The notes beneath the pieces were generated by a model, which was not told the DNA's origin, ran no database searches, and saw only the letters and a program-made list of their open reading frames with translations. A program made the translations under genes and the position numbers. Of a DNA stretch of 64,000 nucleotides, positions 33,344-43,235 are shown piece by piece (position 1 is the stretch's first letter; each line of letters starts with the position of its first letter). The DNA is taken from positions 3,832,846-3,896,845 of the forward strand of contig NZ_AP027361.1 of the NCBI RefSeq assembly GCF_030295915.1, in the 5' to 3' direction. This DNA is from Thalassotalea sediminis (GTDB lineage Bacteria > Pseudomonadota > Gammaproteobacteria > Enterobacterales > Alteromonadaceae).

Positions 33344-34777
33344 ATGCATACAGTTGAAAAGATCGGCGGAACATCGATGAGTGATTACAGTTCCGTAAGA
33401 GATAACATCTTTTTAAACCCAAACCTTTCAACGCCCTACAATAGAATTTTTGTTGTATCAGCATACGCAGGCGTCACCAATAAACTGCTAGAGCATAAGA
33501 AAAGCGCTCAACCGGGCGTGTATTCACTATTTTCTGACAGTATGGTTGATTCAAACTGGCAAGAGCAGTTCCAACAGCTTTCAATTAGCCTACAAGAAAT
33601 AAATAAACGTTTATTTACAGATCCCACACAATTAGCAAGCGCAAATAGTTTTATTGAAGAACGTTTAGCAGATGCAAGAAATTGCTTGTTAAACCTGCAG
33701 AAACTTTGTCAGCATGGGCATTTTTCATTGACGTCTCATTTAGAAACCGTCAAAGAAATGCTCGCTAGTATTGGTGAGGCCCATAGTGCTTGGAATACCA
33801 CACTATTATTGAAAAATAGCGGTGTAAATGCTGTGTTTGTTGACTTAACAGGTTGGCGCTCAACGTCACATATGTCGTTAGACGAACGTGTCGAGCGTGC
33901 GTTTAAAGATATCGACTTATCAACTAGCCTGCCAATAGTAACTGGCTATGCGCATAGTGAAACAGGTTTAATGTCGACATTTAATCGTGGCTATAGCGAA
34001 ATGACTTTTAGTCGTATTGCCGTATTAACAGATGCGACAGAAGCTATCATTCATAAAGAATTTCATCTCAGCAGTGCTGATCCAAACTTGGTAGGCGAGA
34101 AATCTGCAGTGCCTATTGGAAGAACAAATTATGATGTCGCCGATCAACTGGCTAACCTAGGTATGGAAGCTATTCATCCTAAAGCGGCAAAAGGCTTACG
34201 GCAAAGTCAAATTCCTTTACGTGTGAAAAACACATTTCAACCTAAGCATTTAGGCACTTTGATTACAGGTGACTACGTTAGTAAATCGCCATGCGTTGAG
34301 ATTATTGCTGGTTGCAAAGGTATTTATGCACTTGAGGTATTTGATCAGGCTATGGCTGGTAATATACATAACTATGATCAGGTGATTCTTAAAACAGTAC
34401 AACGTTTTAAAGCTTATATCGTGTCTAAAGATGTTAATGCAAATACCATCACACATTATTTAAAGGCTAGTTTAAAAACTATCAAACGAATTTGTGATGC
34501 AATTCAATCCGAGTTTGCCGAAGCAGAAATTAACCAAAAGAAAGTCGCCATCATTTCTGCAATTGGTAGCGATATGCAAATACCTGGATTATTGTCTAAA
34601 GCAGTAAATGCGCTTGCTAAACAAAAAATTAGCGTATTATCAATTCATCAAGCAATGCGCCAAGTGGATATTCAATTCTTTGTAGAAGAATCTGATTATG
34701 ACGATGCAGTCAGAGGTTTACACGCAGAACTAATTGAAGTGCATGACCACGGTGATGCAATTTGTATCGCATCATAA
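33344..34777 (+). CDS. ask: Aspartate kinase, ectoine-associated type (Ask_Ect)
   Basis: Phosphorylates aspartate, the first step toward aspartate-semialdehyde, precursor of EctB. 477 residues: N-terminal kinase motif EKIGGTSMSD (5-14), IFVVSAYAGVTNKLL (about 31-45), nucleotide-binding GRTNYDVADQLANLGMEAIHP region (in two parts about 258-278), and C-terminal ACT domains with QKKVAIISAIGSDM. Dedicated aspartokinases in ectoine clusters are usually insensitive to lysine feedback. AGGAAATAAC precedes the ATG. The symporter gene follows by 20 bp. Confidence 0.93.
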   Translation: MHTVEKIGGTSMSDYSSVRDNIFLNPNLSTPYNRIFVVSAYAGVTNKLLEHKKSAQPGVYSLFSDSMVDSNWQEQFQQLSISLQEINKRLFTDPTQLASANSFIEERLADARNCLLNLQKLCQHGHFSLTSHLETVKEMLASIGEAHSAWNTTLLLKNSGVNAVFVDLTGWRSTSHMSLDERVERAFKDIDLSTSLPIVTGYAHSETGLMSTFNRGYSEMTFSRIAVLTDATEAIIHKEFHLSSADPNLVGEKSAVPIGRTNYDVADQLANLGMEAIHPKAAKGLRQSQIPLRVKNTFQPKHLGTLITGDYVSKSPCVEIIAGCKGIYALEVFDQAMAGNIHNYDQVILKTVQRFKAYIVSKDVNANTITHYLKASLKTIKRICDAIQSEFAEAEINQKKVAIISAIGSDMQIPGLLSKAVNALAKQKISVLSIHQAMRQVDIQFFVEESDYDDAVRGLHAELIEVHDHGDAICIAS

Positions 34778-34797
34778 ATTAGATTAAAGGAATAATA

Positions 34798-36213
34798 ATG
34801 ACGTTATCTTTCATCGGTTTTCTTCTGATATTCGCGTTAATTGGACTCTCTTCCGCACTTAAAAGTAAAGGTAACAAATCAGATTATTATCTTGCCAGTG
34901 AATCTGTATCGCCATGGCTTGTAGGGTTATCGGCAGTCGCTACAAATAATAGTGGTTATATGTTTATTGGTGTTATTGGTTACACCTATGTTACTGGACT
35001 TGCCTCAATTTGGTTGATGACTGGTTGGATTTTGGGTGACTTTCTAGCCTCTCTTTATGTTCATAAAAAGCTCAAAGAAGCAACGACAGAAACAGGGGAA
35101 GTATCATTTGCTGGCGTGCTCAGTAATTGGCATGGAAAATCAGGCAAAGGTTTACAACGAATTATCGGATTAATTTCTCTCGCCTTTTTGATTACGTACG
35201 CAGCGGCACAACTTTTAGCAGGTAGTAAAGCACTACATGTTCTACTTGATTGGCCATTATGGTATGGCGCTGTTATCGGCGCTGTATTGGTTTGCATGTA
35301 TTGCTATTTTGGCGGTATTAGAGCCTCTATTTGGACTGACGCCGCACAGTCAATCGTAATGATTGTTGCTATGTCAGTGTTACTCTTTTCTGCCATTGGG
35401 CATTTAGGTGGATTAAATCAAGCTTATCAAGGGCTATCAGCGATAGATGGTTTTATGGACTGGACGCCGGAAAAACTCCTATTACCAGGCGTATTTGGTC
35501 TAGGGTTATTTATCGTAAGTTGGTTATTTGCAGGCCTTTCTGTTATAGGTCAACCCCATGTTATGGTGCGTTTTATGACCTTAAACAACGCAAATAACAT
35601 GTTTAAAGCCAAGCTTTGGTACTATCTATGGTTTACAAGCTTTTATTGTATGGCGACCGCAGTAGGTATGTTATCTAGGTTATTTATTGCTGATACGGGT
35701 AGCTTTGACGCTGAACTCGCGCTACCTACGTTAGCACAACAATTATTACCAGAGGTGTTCGTAGGGTTAATTCTTGCAGGCATTTTCGCTGCCACCATGT
35801 CTACAACTGACTCTTTAGTACTAAGTTGTTCATCAGCAGTAACCCACGATATTGCCCCCAAAAAAATAGAAAAAACATGGGTACTTAAAGCAACTACGAT
35901 GTTAGTTACCTTTATCGCACTATTGTTAGCACTTACCAGCAAGCAAAGTGTATTTAACATGGTCATTATGGCTTGGTCTGGTCTTGCGAGTGCCTTTGCG
36001 CCATTGCTTATTGCACAAAGTTTGGGAGGAAAACCTAATCAAGCTTTAAGTATTACCGCTATCTTTGTTGGTTTTTCTGTCGCGTTAATCTGGCGTATGG
36101 CTGGACTAACAGAATTTATATATGAAGGCTTGCCGGGCATTCTTGTTGGACTTTTTATTCTATATATTGGTATTCGCTATTTTAAATTTACATTGAACAC
36201 ACAGCAGGGCTAA
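34798..36213 (+). CDS. Sodium/solute symporter (SSS family), probable ectoine or proline uptake
   Basis: 471 residues with about 13 membrane helices; PutP-like. Family marks: SDYYLASESVSPWLVGLSAVA after helix 1, TNNSGYMFIGVIGYTY in helix 2 (Na+/substrate site), GGIRASIWTDAAQS, and AGIFAATMSTTDSLVLSCSS in helix 8. With the ask-symporter spacing of 20 bp and AAAGGA ribosome site it is likely cotranscribed with ask. The link to ectoine genes suggests uptake of ectoine, glycine betaine or proline; the exact substrate is inference. Confidence 0.9.
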   Translation: MTLSFIGFLLIFALIGLSSALKSKGNKSDYYLASESVSPWLVGLSAVATNNSGYMFIGVIGYTYVTGLASIWLMTGWILGDFLASLYVHKKLKEATTETGEVSFAGVLSNWHGKSGKGLQRIIGLISLAFLITYAAAQLLAGSKALHVLLDWPLWYGAVIGAVLVCMYCYFGGIRASIWTDAAQSIVMIVAMSVLLFSAIGHLGGLNQAYQGLSAIDGFMDWTPEKLLLPGVFGLGLFIVSWLFAGLSVIGQPHVMVRFMTLNNANNMFKAKLWYYLWFTSFYCMATAVGMLSRLFIADTGSFDAELALPTLAQQLLPEVFVGLILAGIFAATMSTTDSLVLSCSSAVTHDIAPKKIEKTWVLKATTMLVTFIALLLALTSKQSVFNMVIMAWSGLASAFAPLLIAQSLGGKPNQALSITAIFVGFSVALIWRMAGLTEFIYEGLPGILVGLFILYIGIRYFKFTLNTQQG

Positions 36214-36223
36214 ATACAACACC

Positions 36224-36493
36224 GTGTTATTTATTGAAGATGAAGTCGCTGAGAAAATTGTTGCTAAGTCAGCAGTAACTATTAACAAAACAACACTTAG
36301 CGCGCTGAAAAAAGCAAGTTATGAAGACTTAGCTCACCTTATTCATCAAACACCGTCTTTGCTTACGCTTGTAAATACAGCTAACCAAGAATTACATGAT
36401 GCCCCCATAGATAAAGCTCAAATAGCACTCGTCGTAAAATCACTTGGCCGATCTGTTATTCTAAAATTAGCGTACTTTGCAATCTACAATTAG
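36224..36493 (+). CDS. Truncated HDOD-like protein
   Basis: 89 residues from a GTG at 36224, 10 bp after the symporter stop; no good Shine-Dalgarno. LAHLIHQTPSLLTLVNTANQ followed by IDKAQIALVVKSLGRSVI has the pattern of the first half of an HDOD domain (normally about 200 residues), after which the frame simply stops at TAG. No continuing HDOD coding is seen in the next 90 bp. It may be a remnant or a short regulatory protein. Nearest relatives are unknown to me. Confidence 0.45.
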   Translation: MLFIEDEVAEKIVAKSAVTINKTTLSALKKASYEDLAHLIHQTPSLLTLVNTANQELHDAPIDKAQIALVVKSLGRSVILKLAYFAIYN

Positions 36494-36494
36494 T

Positions 36495-36581
36495 ATTCAA
36501 ACAAGCAACGCAAGAGTAAAAGTTGCTAAAAATCTTATCCGTGTTGATAATTACAAATACTCTCTTTGTTTGAATTTTTTT
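36495..36581 (+). terminator. Possible long-range terminator after the ask-symporter-HDOD unit
   Basis: ATTCAAACA (36495-36503) pairs with TGTTTGAAT (36567-36575), which runs straight into seven T (36575-36581). The 63-nt loop contains a small GCAAC/GTTGC hairpin (36505-36509 with 36532-36536). The loop is long for a classic terminator, so this is tentative. Confidence 0.3.
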
Positions 36582-36588
36582 GGTGGTT

Positions 36589-37320
36589 ATGATCAAAGGC
36601 TTTATTAATTCAGCTGCTGTACTGCTTTTACTTTTTTCTGTGTTATTCCCACCAGCTTCTCTCAGCAACAATAAACCTATATCGGTCGCGGTAAATCTTG
36701 GTTCTCCATGGGCGTATTATGAGGAGGGAAAAGGCATTACCGGCATAGACGTTGAAATAATTAAACGCATACTCTCTGGCTTAGGTTATCAACCTAAATT
36801 TCATTTATTGGCATATAACAGGTTAATTGAACAATACAATCAAGGTATTCACGATATAGCGAGCCCCGCAGCTTTCGAGTTCAAAAACGGTACGTTAACC
36901 GATAAGTACCTGCCGTTTGAAGATGTCGCAATTTCATTAAAAGAAAACAAACTAGAGATTAATACTATTGACGATTTGGTTGGTAAAAAAATCATTGCTT
37001 ACCAACACGCAAAATCAGTATTAGGCGAAGAATTTGCAAAGATTACGACACAAGCAAACTATGAAGAAATGGGGTTACGCGAATTACAGGTTAAATTATT
37101 AGTGAATAATCGCGTAGATGTCATCATTGGAGAACGCCGTGTTATTAACTTCATCATAAATAAACTGTATCCTGAAAAAGAAATTACCGTTCATCACTTA
37201 TTTCCAATCGTTCACTATGGAGGCGTTATTAGGGACAAAACGCTTGCGGCTAAGTTTAATCAATCACTTAACAAGATGATCGCCTCAGGTGAATATCAAA
37301 ACATTTTACAAGCGTGGTAA
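36589..37320 (+). CDS. Periplasmic solute-binding-like protein (SBP_bac_3 family)
   Basis: 243 residues from the ATG at 36589 (GGTGG just upstream; TTG and GTG codons at 36580 and 36583 are alternatives). Signal peptide of about 29 residues (AAVLLLLFSVLFPPASLS). The mature part reads ISVAVNLGSPWAYYEEGKGI then TGIDVEIIKRIL, the standard opening of family-3 binding proteins. No permease or ATPase gene is nearby. It sits after the ectoine/symporter block but is probably transcribed from its own or a readthrough promoter. Confidence 0.8.
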   Translation: MIKGFINSAAVLLLLFSVLFPPASLSNNKPISVAVNLGSPWAYYEEGKGITGIDVEIIKRILSGLGYQPKFHLLAYNRLIEQYNQGIHDIASPAAFEFKNGTLTDKYLPFEDVAISLKENKLEINTIDDLVGKKIIAYQHAKSVLGEEFAKITTQANYEEMGLRELQVKLLVNNRVDVIIGERRVINFIINKLYPEKEITVHHLFPIVHYGGVIRDKTLAAKFNQSLNKMIASGEYQNILQAW

Positions 37321-37505
37321 TGTGACATGAATTTACTTAAGACTATAACCTTTCTATCGGTTCACTACATATTTAAAACCATCACCTTAAAATATACAAA
37401 AAGCCCTGTTGATTTCACCAACAACAGATGACTTCAACTGAATAAGTTCTGACGTCAACCCAGATCACTTCATAAAGACAACAACATGAGCATTACATTT
37501 AAGCT

Positions 37506-39869
37506 TTAACGTTCCAAGATCTCCAGTCTTAAACTAATTTGTTTTGCTAATTTTTTTACGCTTTCTTGATGTTCTTGCATTAACGCTATGAATTCAGCTT
37601 GATGCTGTATAGGTTCCAACAGGTGATTGTCTTGCAAAGTCCACCATTCTCTATCAAAGGTTTCAAGCCAGCCATGATTTAATGCTTTACGCAAATGCTT
37701 TGTCGCTTTACTCGGGTTAAAGAGTTGGGCATTTACTTGAGCTAACGCCATTTCTGCTTGCGCTTTGTCATGAACCTTATCTAAAAAAAGAAAGTGCTCC
37801 ACATCATTTAAAACAACGTTGGCATATTCTTGATCATTTAATTTTAATAAGGTTGCGCCATAGAGTATCAACGCTAAATAATTGTCAGTTGTCACATCAA
37901 TTGAACGGGCATTTTGCCACTCTGGATAAAGGCTTAGTAATGAATCTTTGGCTTGTGCATATAAACCAGCTCTATATTGTGCAATAGCCAAACTGTATTT
38001 GTACTTGTAGTTATTGGGATGCTCTTTACTTAGTTGTTTCAATAAAGATACAGCATTCATTAGATCATTATTTAGCCCGTAATCTATTAACGTTAAAGAA
38101 TGTTTAAAGTGGTCGTGTTTGGATGCCATACGAGCCAATATTTTATTAGCTTCTTTTTCCTGCCCAACACTTAAATACGATAAAACAACCTGCTCACAAT
38201 ATTCGTCACTAGAGCAATATTCAAGCATCGAGCTATTGTTTAAGTGCCATTCAGAGATAGCAATAATCGAGCTTGGTTTGTTGCGAAATATATGGGTTGA
38301 TTCAATAATACTCGAATCTCTATCCGGCTCCAAAATGAGCGCTCTGCTATATAGCTTTTGTGCTGTATCTAATTTTCCTCTTATGGCTAAATACTGGCTA
38401 TATATACTTTTTAGTGACGCCGAGAGAGGATTTAAGGCAATGGCATGTTCCATATGCTTGATGACTAACGCATCTTCTCCCATCTGGTTTAATAATGAGC
38501 TATACCAATGGTGAGTAGTCGCGCTATCTTCTAACGCTAAAGAACGGATAAACACCTCTTTTGCTTCAGTCAAAATAGGAAAAGCATCTTTTGAGTAGCT
38601 TGCTTTGATAGTCAATAACATGCCTTTAGCCGCTAGCGCCATAGGTGAATTTGGAGCTAATGCCAATGCTTGCTCTACATAAGGAAGTCCTTTATCTACC
38701 GATGCTTTTGCACTCCAATTCCCTTGATAATGAAATTGGCCGTAAGTAATGGCCAGTCCAATGAGCGCATCTAGGTAATTGGGTTCTAATTCGAGGCTGT
38801 GTTTAAAATAAGCCTCCGCTTTTGATAGTGAAGTTGGCGTTCTTTGTCGCCAATGATATTGCGCCATTAAGAACCATTCATAAGCTTGGCTGTCTATCTT
38901 TTTATTAGCTACAAGCTCGGATTGTGAGTTTGGCTGAAAAGCCTGTTTGATATCACGGCTAATTATATCTTGTAAGTTGAATACATTTTTATTTTGACTG
39001 TTAAAGCTTTTAGCCCAAAGTAGGCGTCCATCAAACGTACTAATTATTCGTACATTCACCCTTACTTGTCCTGCTAATTGTTGGACACTGCCGTCTAGTA
39101 TCGCTTCTACTTTTAGTGCGTTACCAATTAGAGATGGATCTCTATTAGCTCTGAAATTGAAAGATGAATCACGAGAGATAACCTTTAAATGTTTCGATTG
39201 AGATAGCTGATTAATGATTGCGTCAGAGAGTCCCACCGTGAAATAAATATTGTCTTTATTCTCATTTAAATCTTCGAAAGGCAGCACTGCAATTGAATTA
39301 ATAGCAGCAACATTATCATTCTCAGGCTCTTGATAAACCCGGTAGAAGCTGACAATAAAAATGATGACAAGTAATAAGAATGTGCCACCGATAAAATAAG
39401 GTTTACGATTGAAAGTTTGATGATTAAGCGCATGTAAAGGCGCTTCTTGTGGCTGTGCATTTTCACTTAGTGATTTTACGTCTGTAATCAAACAATAGCC
39501 AACATTGGGTATCGTTTTGATAAAAGTTGGCTGGCGAGCGTTGTCTCCTAATACTTTTCTAATTTTACTGATCGCGACAGACAATATCTCTTCATTAACA
39601 ACACTCTCTTTCCAAACATGCTCAATAATCTGCTCTTTAGTTACATTTTGCCCTGAGTTTTGTATAAGAAATAAAAGCACTTGCATGCTTTTATTATCAA
39701 TTGACTTTTGCTCATCAGTGTCTTGGAAGGTATTAGTTATTGGACAGACGACCCATCTTCCTAATTGATATTTCTGATTATTTTGCAAAGATATATCCGA
39801 AAAGTAATTTCTGCTGCAATGAATTATAACTGAACAATGCGAATTAATATTTACTTTTACCTTATGCAA
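37506..39869 (-). CDS. Membrane winged-helix transcriptional regulator with FlgO/TolB-like and TPR domains
   Basis: 787 residues: an OmpR/PhoB-type winged helix (about 35-135, with SMQVLLFLIQNSGQNVTKEQ and IRKVLGDNARQPTFIKTIP), one membrane helix (about 158-177), a beta-alpha domain starting SIAVLPFEDLNENKDNIYFT (about 192-300, FlgO/TolB N-terminal-like), and a long periplasmic TPR region (about 320-760) with repeats such as SALELEPNYLDALIGLA-type motifs. CadC/ToxR-like one-component regulator. The TTG start at 39869 has AAGG 6 nt upstream; no near ATG. Divergent from the serine hydrolase, a likely target. Confidence 0.85.
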   Translation of the reverse strand: MHKVKVNINSHCSVIIHCSRNYFSDISLQNNQKYQLGRWVVCPITNTFQDTDEQKSIDNKSMQVLLFLIQNSGQNVTKEQIIEHVWKESVVNEEILSVAISKIRKVLGDNARQPTFIKTIPNVGYCLITDVKSLSENAQPQEAPLHALNHQTFNRKPYFIGGTFLLLVIIFIVSFYRVYQEPENDNVAAINSIAVLPFEDLNENKDNIYFTVGLSDAIINQLSQSKHLKVISRDSSFNFRANRDPSLIGNALKVEAILDGSVQQLAGQVRVNVRIISTFDGRLLWAKSFNSQNKNVFNLQDIISRDIKQAFQPNSQSELVANKKIDSQAYEWFLMAQYHWRQRTPTSLSKAEAYFKHSLELEPNYLDALIGLAITYGQFHYQGNWSAKASVDKGLPYVEQALALAPNSPMALAAKGMLLTIKASYSKDAFPILTEAKEVFIRSLALEDSATTHHWYSSLLNQMGEDALVIKHMEHAIALNPLSASLKSIYSQYLAIRGKLDTAQKLYSRALILEPDRDSSIIESTHIFRNKPSSIIAISEWHLNNSSMLEYCSSDEYCEQVVLSYLSVGQEKEANKILARMASKHDHFKHSLTLIDYGLNNDLMNAVSLLKQLSKEHPNNYKYKYSLAIAQYRAGLYAQAKDSLLSLYPEWQNARSIDVTTDNYLALILYGATLLKLNDQEYANVVLNDVEHFLFLDKVHDKAQAEMALAQVNAQLFNPSKATKHLRKALNHGWLETFDREWWTLQDNHLLEPIQHQAEFIALMQEHQESVKKLAKQISLRLEILER

Positions 39870-40079
39870 ACGACGCCTTGTCTCACTTTAGCTAAAAAAT
39901 AAACCATTTAAATTCAGTTATTTAATTATAAATTTAAGAACGTTTAATGTGATTTAAGTTGGTTAAAGTGTAATTAAAATGTAACTTTTCTCTACTTTAT
40001 TTGCATTGTGATAGCGAATTTTTTAAATCAAATTTGAGTGTTATAACGCAAAAATATTTTCGACTTTATAGGAGATAAC

Positions 40080-41261
40080 ATGTTCACAAATTGTCGAGCC
40101 AAGTTACTAACCATATTATTCCTACTTGTTTCTATTGAGGTGCTTTCCAATGAAACTGATCTCAAAGCTCCAAGAGCCTCAGCTGAAGAAGTTAAAATGG
40201 ATTTTTGGGACATGCCGTCATTAGAAAAGGCTTTTATCAGCACTGCACCAGAAAAGTTAACAGAAAATGTAAAAGTAGGAAAACTAGGAGTTGATGGCGG
40301 TGATAAAGCGCCTATTTTACAATTTGCTAAGGAGTTAGCTGAAAATAAGTACGGGAAATATGACAGTTTACTTATCAGCCACAAAGGTAAATTATTATTT
40401 GAATCTTATTATAATCGTGGGCGAGTCGATTTACCTCATTTCCAGTTTTCTGCTACCAAAGGGTACACCAGTTTAGTAGTAGGAAGAGCTATACAGCTCG
40501 GATATTTAACCACGGCTGATTTGCATAAGCCATTGATTAGCTTTTTCAAGGACCTAGATACTAGTCAATTGGCGGTTGGCGCAGAAGAAATTACTTTACA
40601 CCACGCACTTTCAATGAATTCTGGGCTTCGATTTAGTGATGAGCAACTTAAAGACTTTAGAGAAAATCGTGAAAAGTATTCTGGTATGGCTGAAGTACAA
40701 GCTTTTCTGGAACTAAGTCGACCCATAACAAAAGAATCTCAGGTTTACAAATACCAATCATCCGATCCCATTTTGGTAATGCACGTTTTAAACGCAGTTG
40801 TACCAGGAGCAGCTAACGACTTTATTGACAAAGAATTCTTAAAAAAAATGGGAATATATAACTATAAGTGGTCACTAGATCCTCAAAATTTACCAGTCGC
40901 CGACAGTGGCGTAAATCTGACTTCTCGTGACATGCTAAAAATTGGGGAAATGCTTGCCAACCAAGGGAAATTATATAATGAAAGGTTTCTTTCTGAAGAT
41001 TATTTACTCGCAGCTTTCGGCGCGATAACAAAACCAACCGAAAGCTGGATACCAGAGAGTTTTAATTATGGCTATTTATGGTACCAAACTAGCATCGCGT
41101 TAAATAATAAAAACTACAACGTTAATTTCGCCTGGGGAGCTGGTGGAAACCGAATAATCTTAGTGAATGACCTTGATTTAGTTATCATAATTACTGGCCA
41201 TGACAGAGAAGACGTTATATTTGAACAAATTGCGAAACAAGTTTTACCTGCTTTTCTGTAG
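40080..41261 (+). CDS. Secreted SxxK serine hydrolase (class C beta-lactamase/penicillin-binding-like)
   Basis: 393 residues; signal peptide of about 23 residues (LLTILFLLVSIEVLS). Catalytic SxxK is SATK (124-127), in QFSATKGYTSLVVG; the second motif is YKYQSSDP (223-230) and the third is near WGAGGNRIILV (about 360). HALSMNSGLRFSDEQL is typical of this family. Substrate could be an ester, D-amino peptide or beta-lactam; no prediction is safe. AGGAG precedes the ATG. Divergent from the winged-helix/TPR regulator. Confidence 0.9.
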   Translation: MFTNCRAKLLTILFLLVSIEVLSNETDLKAPRASAEEVKMDFWDMPSLEKAFISTAPEKLTENVKVGKLGVDGGDKAPILQFAKELAENKYGKYDSLLISHKGKLLFESYYNRGRVDLPHFQFSATKGYTSLVVGRAIQLGYLTTADLHKPLISFFKDLDTSQLAVGAEEITLHHALSMNSGLRFSDEQLKDFRENREKYSGMAEVQAFLELSRPITKESQVYKYQSSDPILVMHVLNAVVPGAANDFIDKEFLKKMGIYNYKWSLDPQNLPVADSGVNLTSRDMLKIGEMLANQGKLYNERFLSEDYLLAAFGAITKPTESWIPESFNYGYLWYQTSIALNNKNYNVNFAWGAGGNRIILVNDLDLVIIITGHDREDVIFEQIAKQVLPAFL

Positions 41262-41298
41262 ATTGCTAAGTGGCATAAAGTGTTGGTTAAATCGTTTA

Positions 41299-41338
41299 AA
41301 AGTTAACGGGGCTTTTAAAAGCCCCGTTAACTTTAATT
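41299..41338. terminator. Bidirectional terminator between the serine hydrolase and glmS
   Basis: A perfect 36-bp palindrome (18-bp arms, 41299-41334) with GGGGC/GCCCC core, A/T-rich ends and T/A tails on both sides. Located between the convergent serine hydrolase and glmS genes. Confidence 0.88.
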
Positions 41339-41384
41339 TCCAACTTAATTTAGAATCTACAAAATCTAATTATTTAAATATTTA

Positions 41385-43217
41385 TTATTCCACTGTCACT
41401 GATTTTGCAAGGTTTCTTGGTTGATCAACATCGGTACCTTTGATTATTGCTACGTAGTAAGACAGCAACTGTAAAGGCAATGTGTAAACGATTGGCGCGA
41501 TAATGTCATCACAATGCGGTACATTTATAACATTCATCGTATCGTCGCTTTCAAACTTCGCATCATTATCAGCAAATACATACATTAAGCCACCACGTGC
41601 GCGTACTTCTTCAACGTTAGATTTTAACTTTTCAATCAAATCATTTTTCGGCGCAACAACAATAACAGGCATTTCGGCATCTATTAGTGCCAATGGACCA
41701 TGTTTTAGTTCACCCGCTGCATAAGCTTCTGCATGAATATATGAAATCTCTTTTAACTTAAGAGCCCCTTCCATAGCAATGGGATATTGATCACCGCGGC
41801 CTAAAAATAAGGCGTGATGTTTATCAGCAAAATCTTCTGCTAAGTCTTCTATTGAATTAGCAAGTGCTAGCACTTCATCAAGTTTGTTTGGCAAGCTCAT
41901 CAGTGAAGATGCAATATCACTTTGCGTATCAACTGACATACCATGATGTTGACCGATAGCTAGTGTCATCATCAACAAGCCTACAAGTTGCGTTGTGAAT
42001 GCTTTCGTTGATGCAACACCAATTTCTGCGCCAGCTTTTGTCATAAAAGCCAAATCAGATTCACGCACTAATGACGAGCCTGGTACGTTACAAATTGTCA
42101 TACTTGCGCAATAACCTAGCTCTTTAGCTAATCGCAGTGCTGCAAGCGTATCTGCTGTTTCACCTGACTGCGAAATAGTAACTAACAAGGCGTTTTTAGG
42201 AACATGCGAACGGCGATAACGAAACTCGCTCGCTATTTCTACATTACAAGAAACACCAGCCAGACTCTCAAGCCAATAACGCGCAACCATGCCTGAATGA
42301 TAACTGGTACCACAAGCGATGATTTGTACGTGCTCAATTTGTTTAAATATCTCGTCAGCACCTTCACCGAAAGCATTTATATCAATCGCATTACCAATTA
42401 AACGTCCTTCTAAGGTATTACGAATCGCAGTAGGTTGTTCGTAAGTTTCTTTAAGCATGTAATGGCGATATTCACCTTTATCGCCGCTGTCTTGCGCAAC
42501 TTCTCGCTCTTTTGCTTCACGTTCAACAGCATTGCCATCTTTATCAAAGATATTAACGTCATAGCGCGTAACCTCAGCAACATCACCTTCTTCTAAAAAA
42601 GCAAATTTCCTAGTGACAGGCAATAATGCAAGCATATCCGAAGCAATAAAGTTTTCGCCTAAACCATAACCAATAACTAACGGGCTTCCAGAGCGAGCAA
42701 CGATAATGCGATCTTTATCAGAACTGTCCATAACAACCGTGCCGTAAGCACCGTCTAGTTGTGCTGCGGTTTTTTGTACGGCTTTTAACAATGAATCTGC
42801 TTGTTTAAGTTCATGGTGAACCAAATGCGCGATCACTTCGGTGTCTGTTTCAGACGTAAATTGATAACCAAGCGCAGTTAATTTTTCTCGTAGTTCTTTA
42901 TGGTTTTCAATAATACCGTTATGAACAACAGCAATATTTTCACTTGAGATATGAGGATGTGCGTTTATTTCGCTTGGCGCACCATGAGTTGCCCAACGTG
43001 TATGTGCGATACCAGTACCACCACAAAGAGGCTCTGAAACTAATGCATCTGACAACTCTTGCACTTTACCAAGACGGCGCGCTCTTTGAAGCTGCTTATC
43101 ATTATCAATAATTGCAACACCTGCTGAATCATAACCTCTGTATTCAAGGCGCTTCAAACCTTCTACTAGAATGTCTGCCACATCACGTTGTGCTACTGCA
43201 CCGACGATACCACACAT
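41385..43217 (-). CDS. glmS: Glutamine-fructose-6-phosphate aminotransferase (isomerising)
   Basis: Makes glucosamine-6-phosphate, first step toward UDP-GlcNAc for peptidoglycan and LPS. 610 residues: catalytic Cys2 in MCGIVGAVA, glutaminase motifs [11 protein letters not shown] and HNGIIENH, then two SIS isomerase domains with [14 protein letters not shown] and [18 protein letters not shown], and the C-terminal [15 protein letters not shown] precedes the ATG. 18 bp downstream of the DeoR-type regulator; together with glmU it covers the amino-sugar pathway here. No glmS riboswitch is seen. Confidence 0.98.
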   Translation of the reverse strand: MCGIVGAVAQRDVADILVEGLKRLEYRGYDSAGVAIIDNDKQLQRARRLGKVQELSDALVSEPLCGGTGIAHTRWATHGAPSEINAHPHISSENIAVVHNGIIENHKELREKLTALGYQFTSETDTEVIAHLVHHELKQADSLLKAVQKTAAQLDGAYGTVVMDSSDKDRIIVARSGSPLVIGYGLGENFIASDMLALLPVTRKFAFLEEGDVAEVTRYDVNIFDKDGNAVEREAKEREVAQDSGDKGEYRHYMLKETYEQPTAIRNTLEGRLIGNAIDINAFGEGADEIFKQIEHVQIIACGTSYHSGMVARYWLESLAGVSCNVEIASEFRYRRSHVPKNALLVTISQSGETADTLAALRLAKELGYCASMTICNVPGSSLVRESDLAFMTKAGAEIGVASTKAFTTQLVGLLMMTLAIGQHHGMSVDTQSDIASSLMSLPNKLDEVLALANSIEDLAEDFADKHHALFLGRGDQYPIAMEGALKLKEISYIHAEAYAAGELKHGPLALIDAEMPVIVVAPKNDLIEKLKSNVEEVRARGGLMYVFADNDAKFESDDTMNVINVPHCDDIIAPIVYTLPLQLLSYYVAIIKGTDVDQPRNLAKSVTVE

Positions 43218-43235
43218 AATATTGTCCTTTTTATA

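Noticed and set aside
41299..41334. 36-bp palindrome considered as a mobile-element end
   Set aside because: Position between convergent genes with A/T flanks fits a bidirectional terminator; no transposase or second copy is seen.
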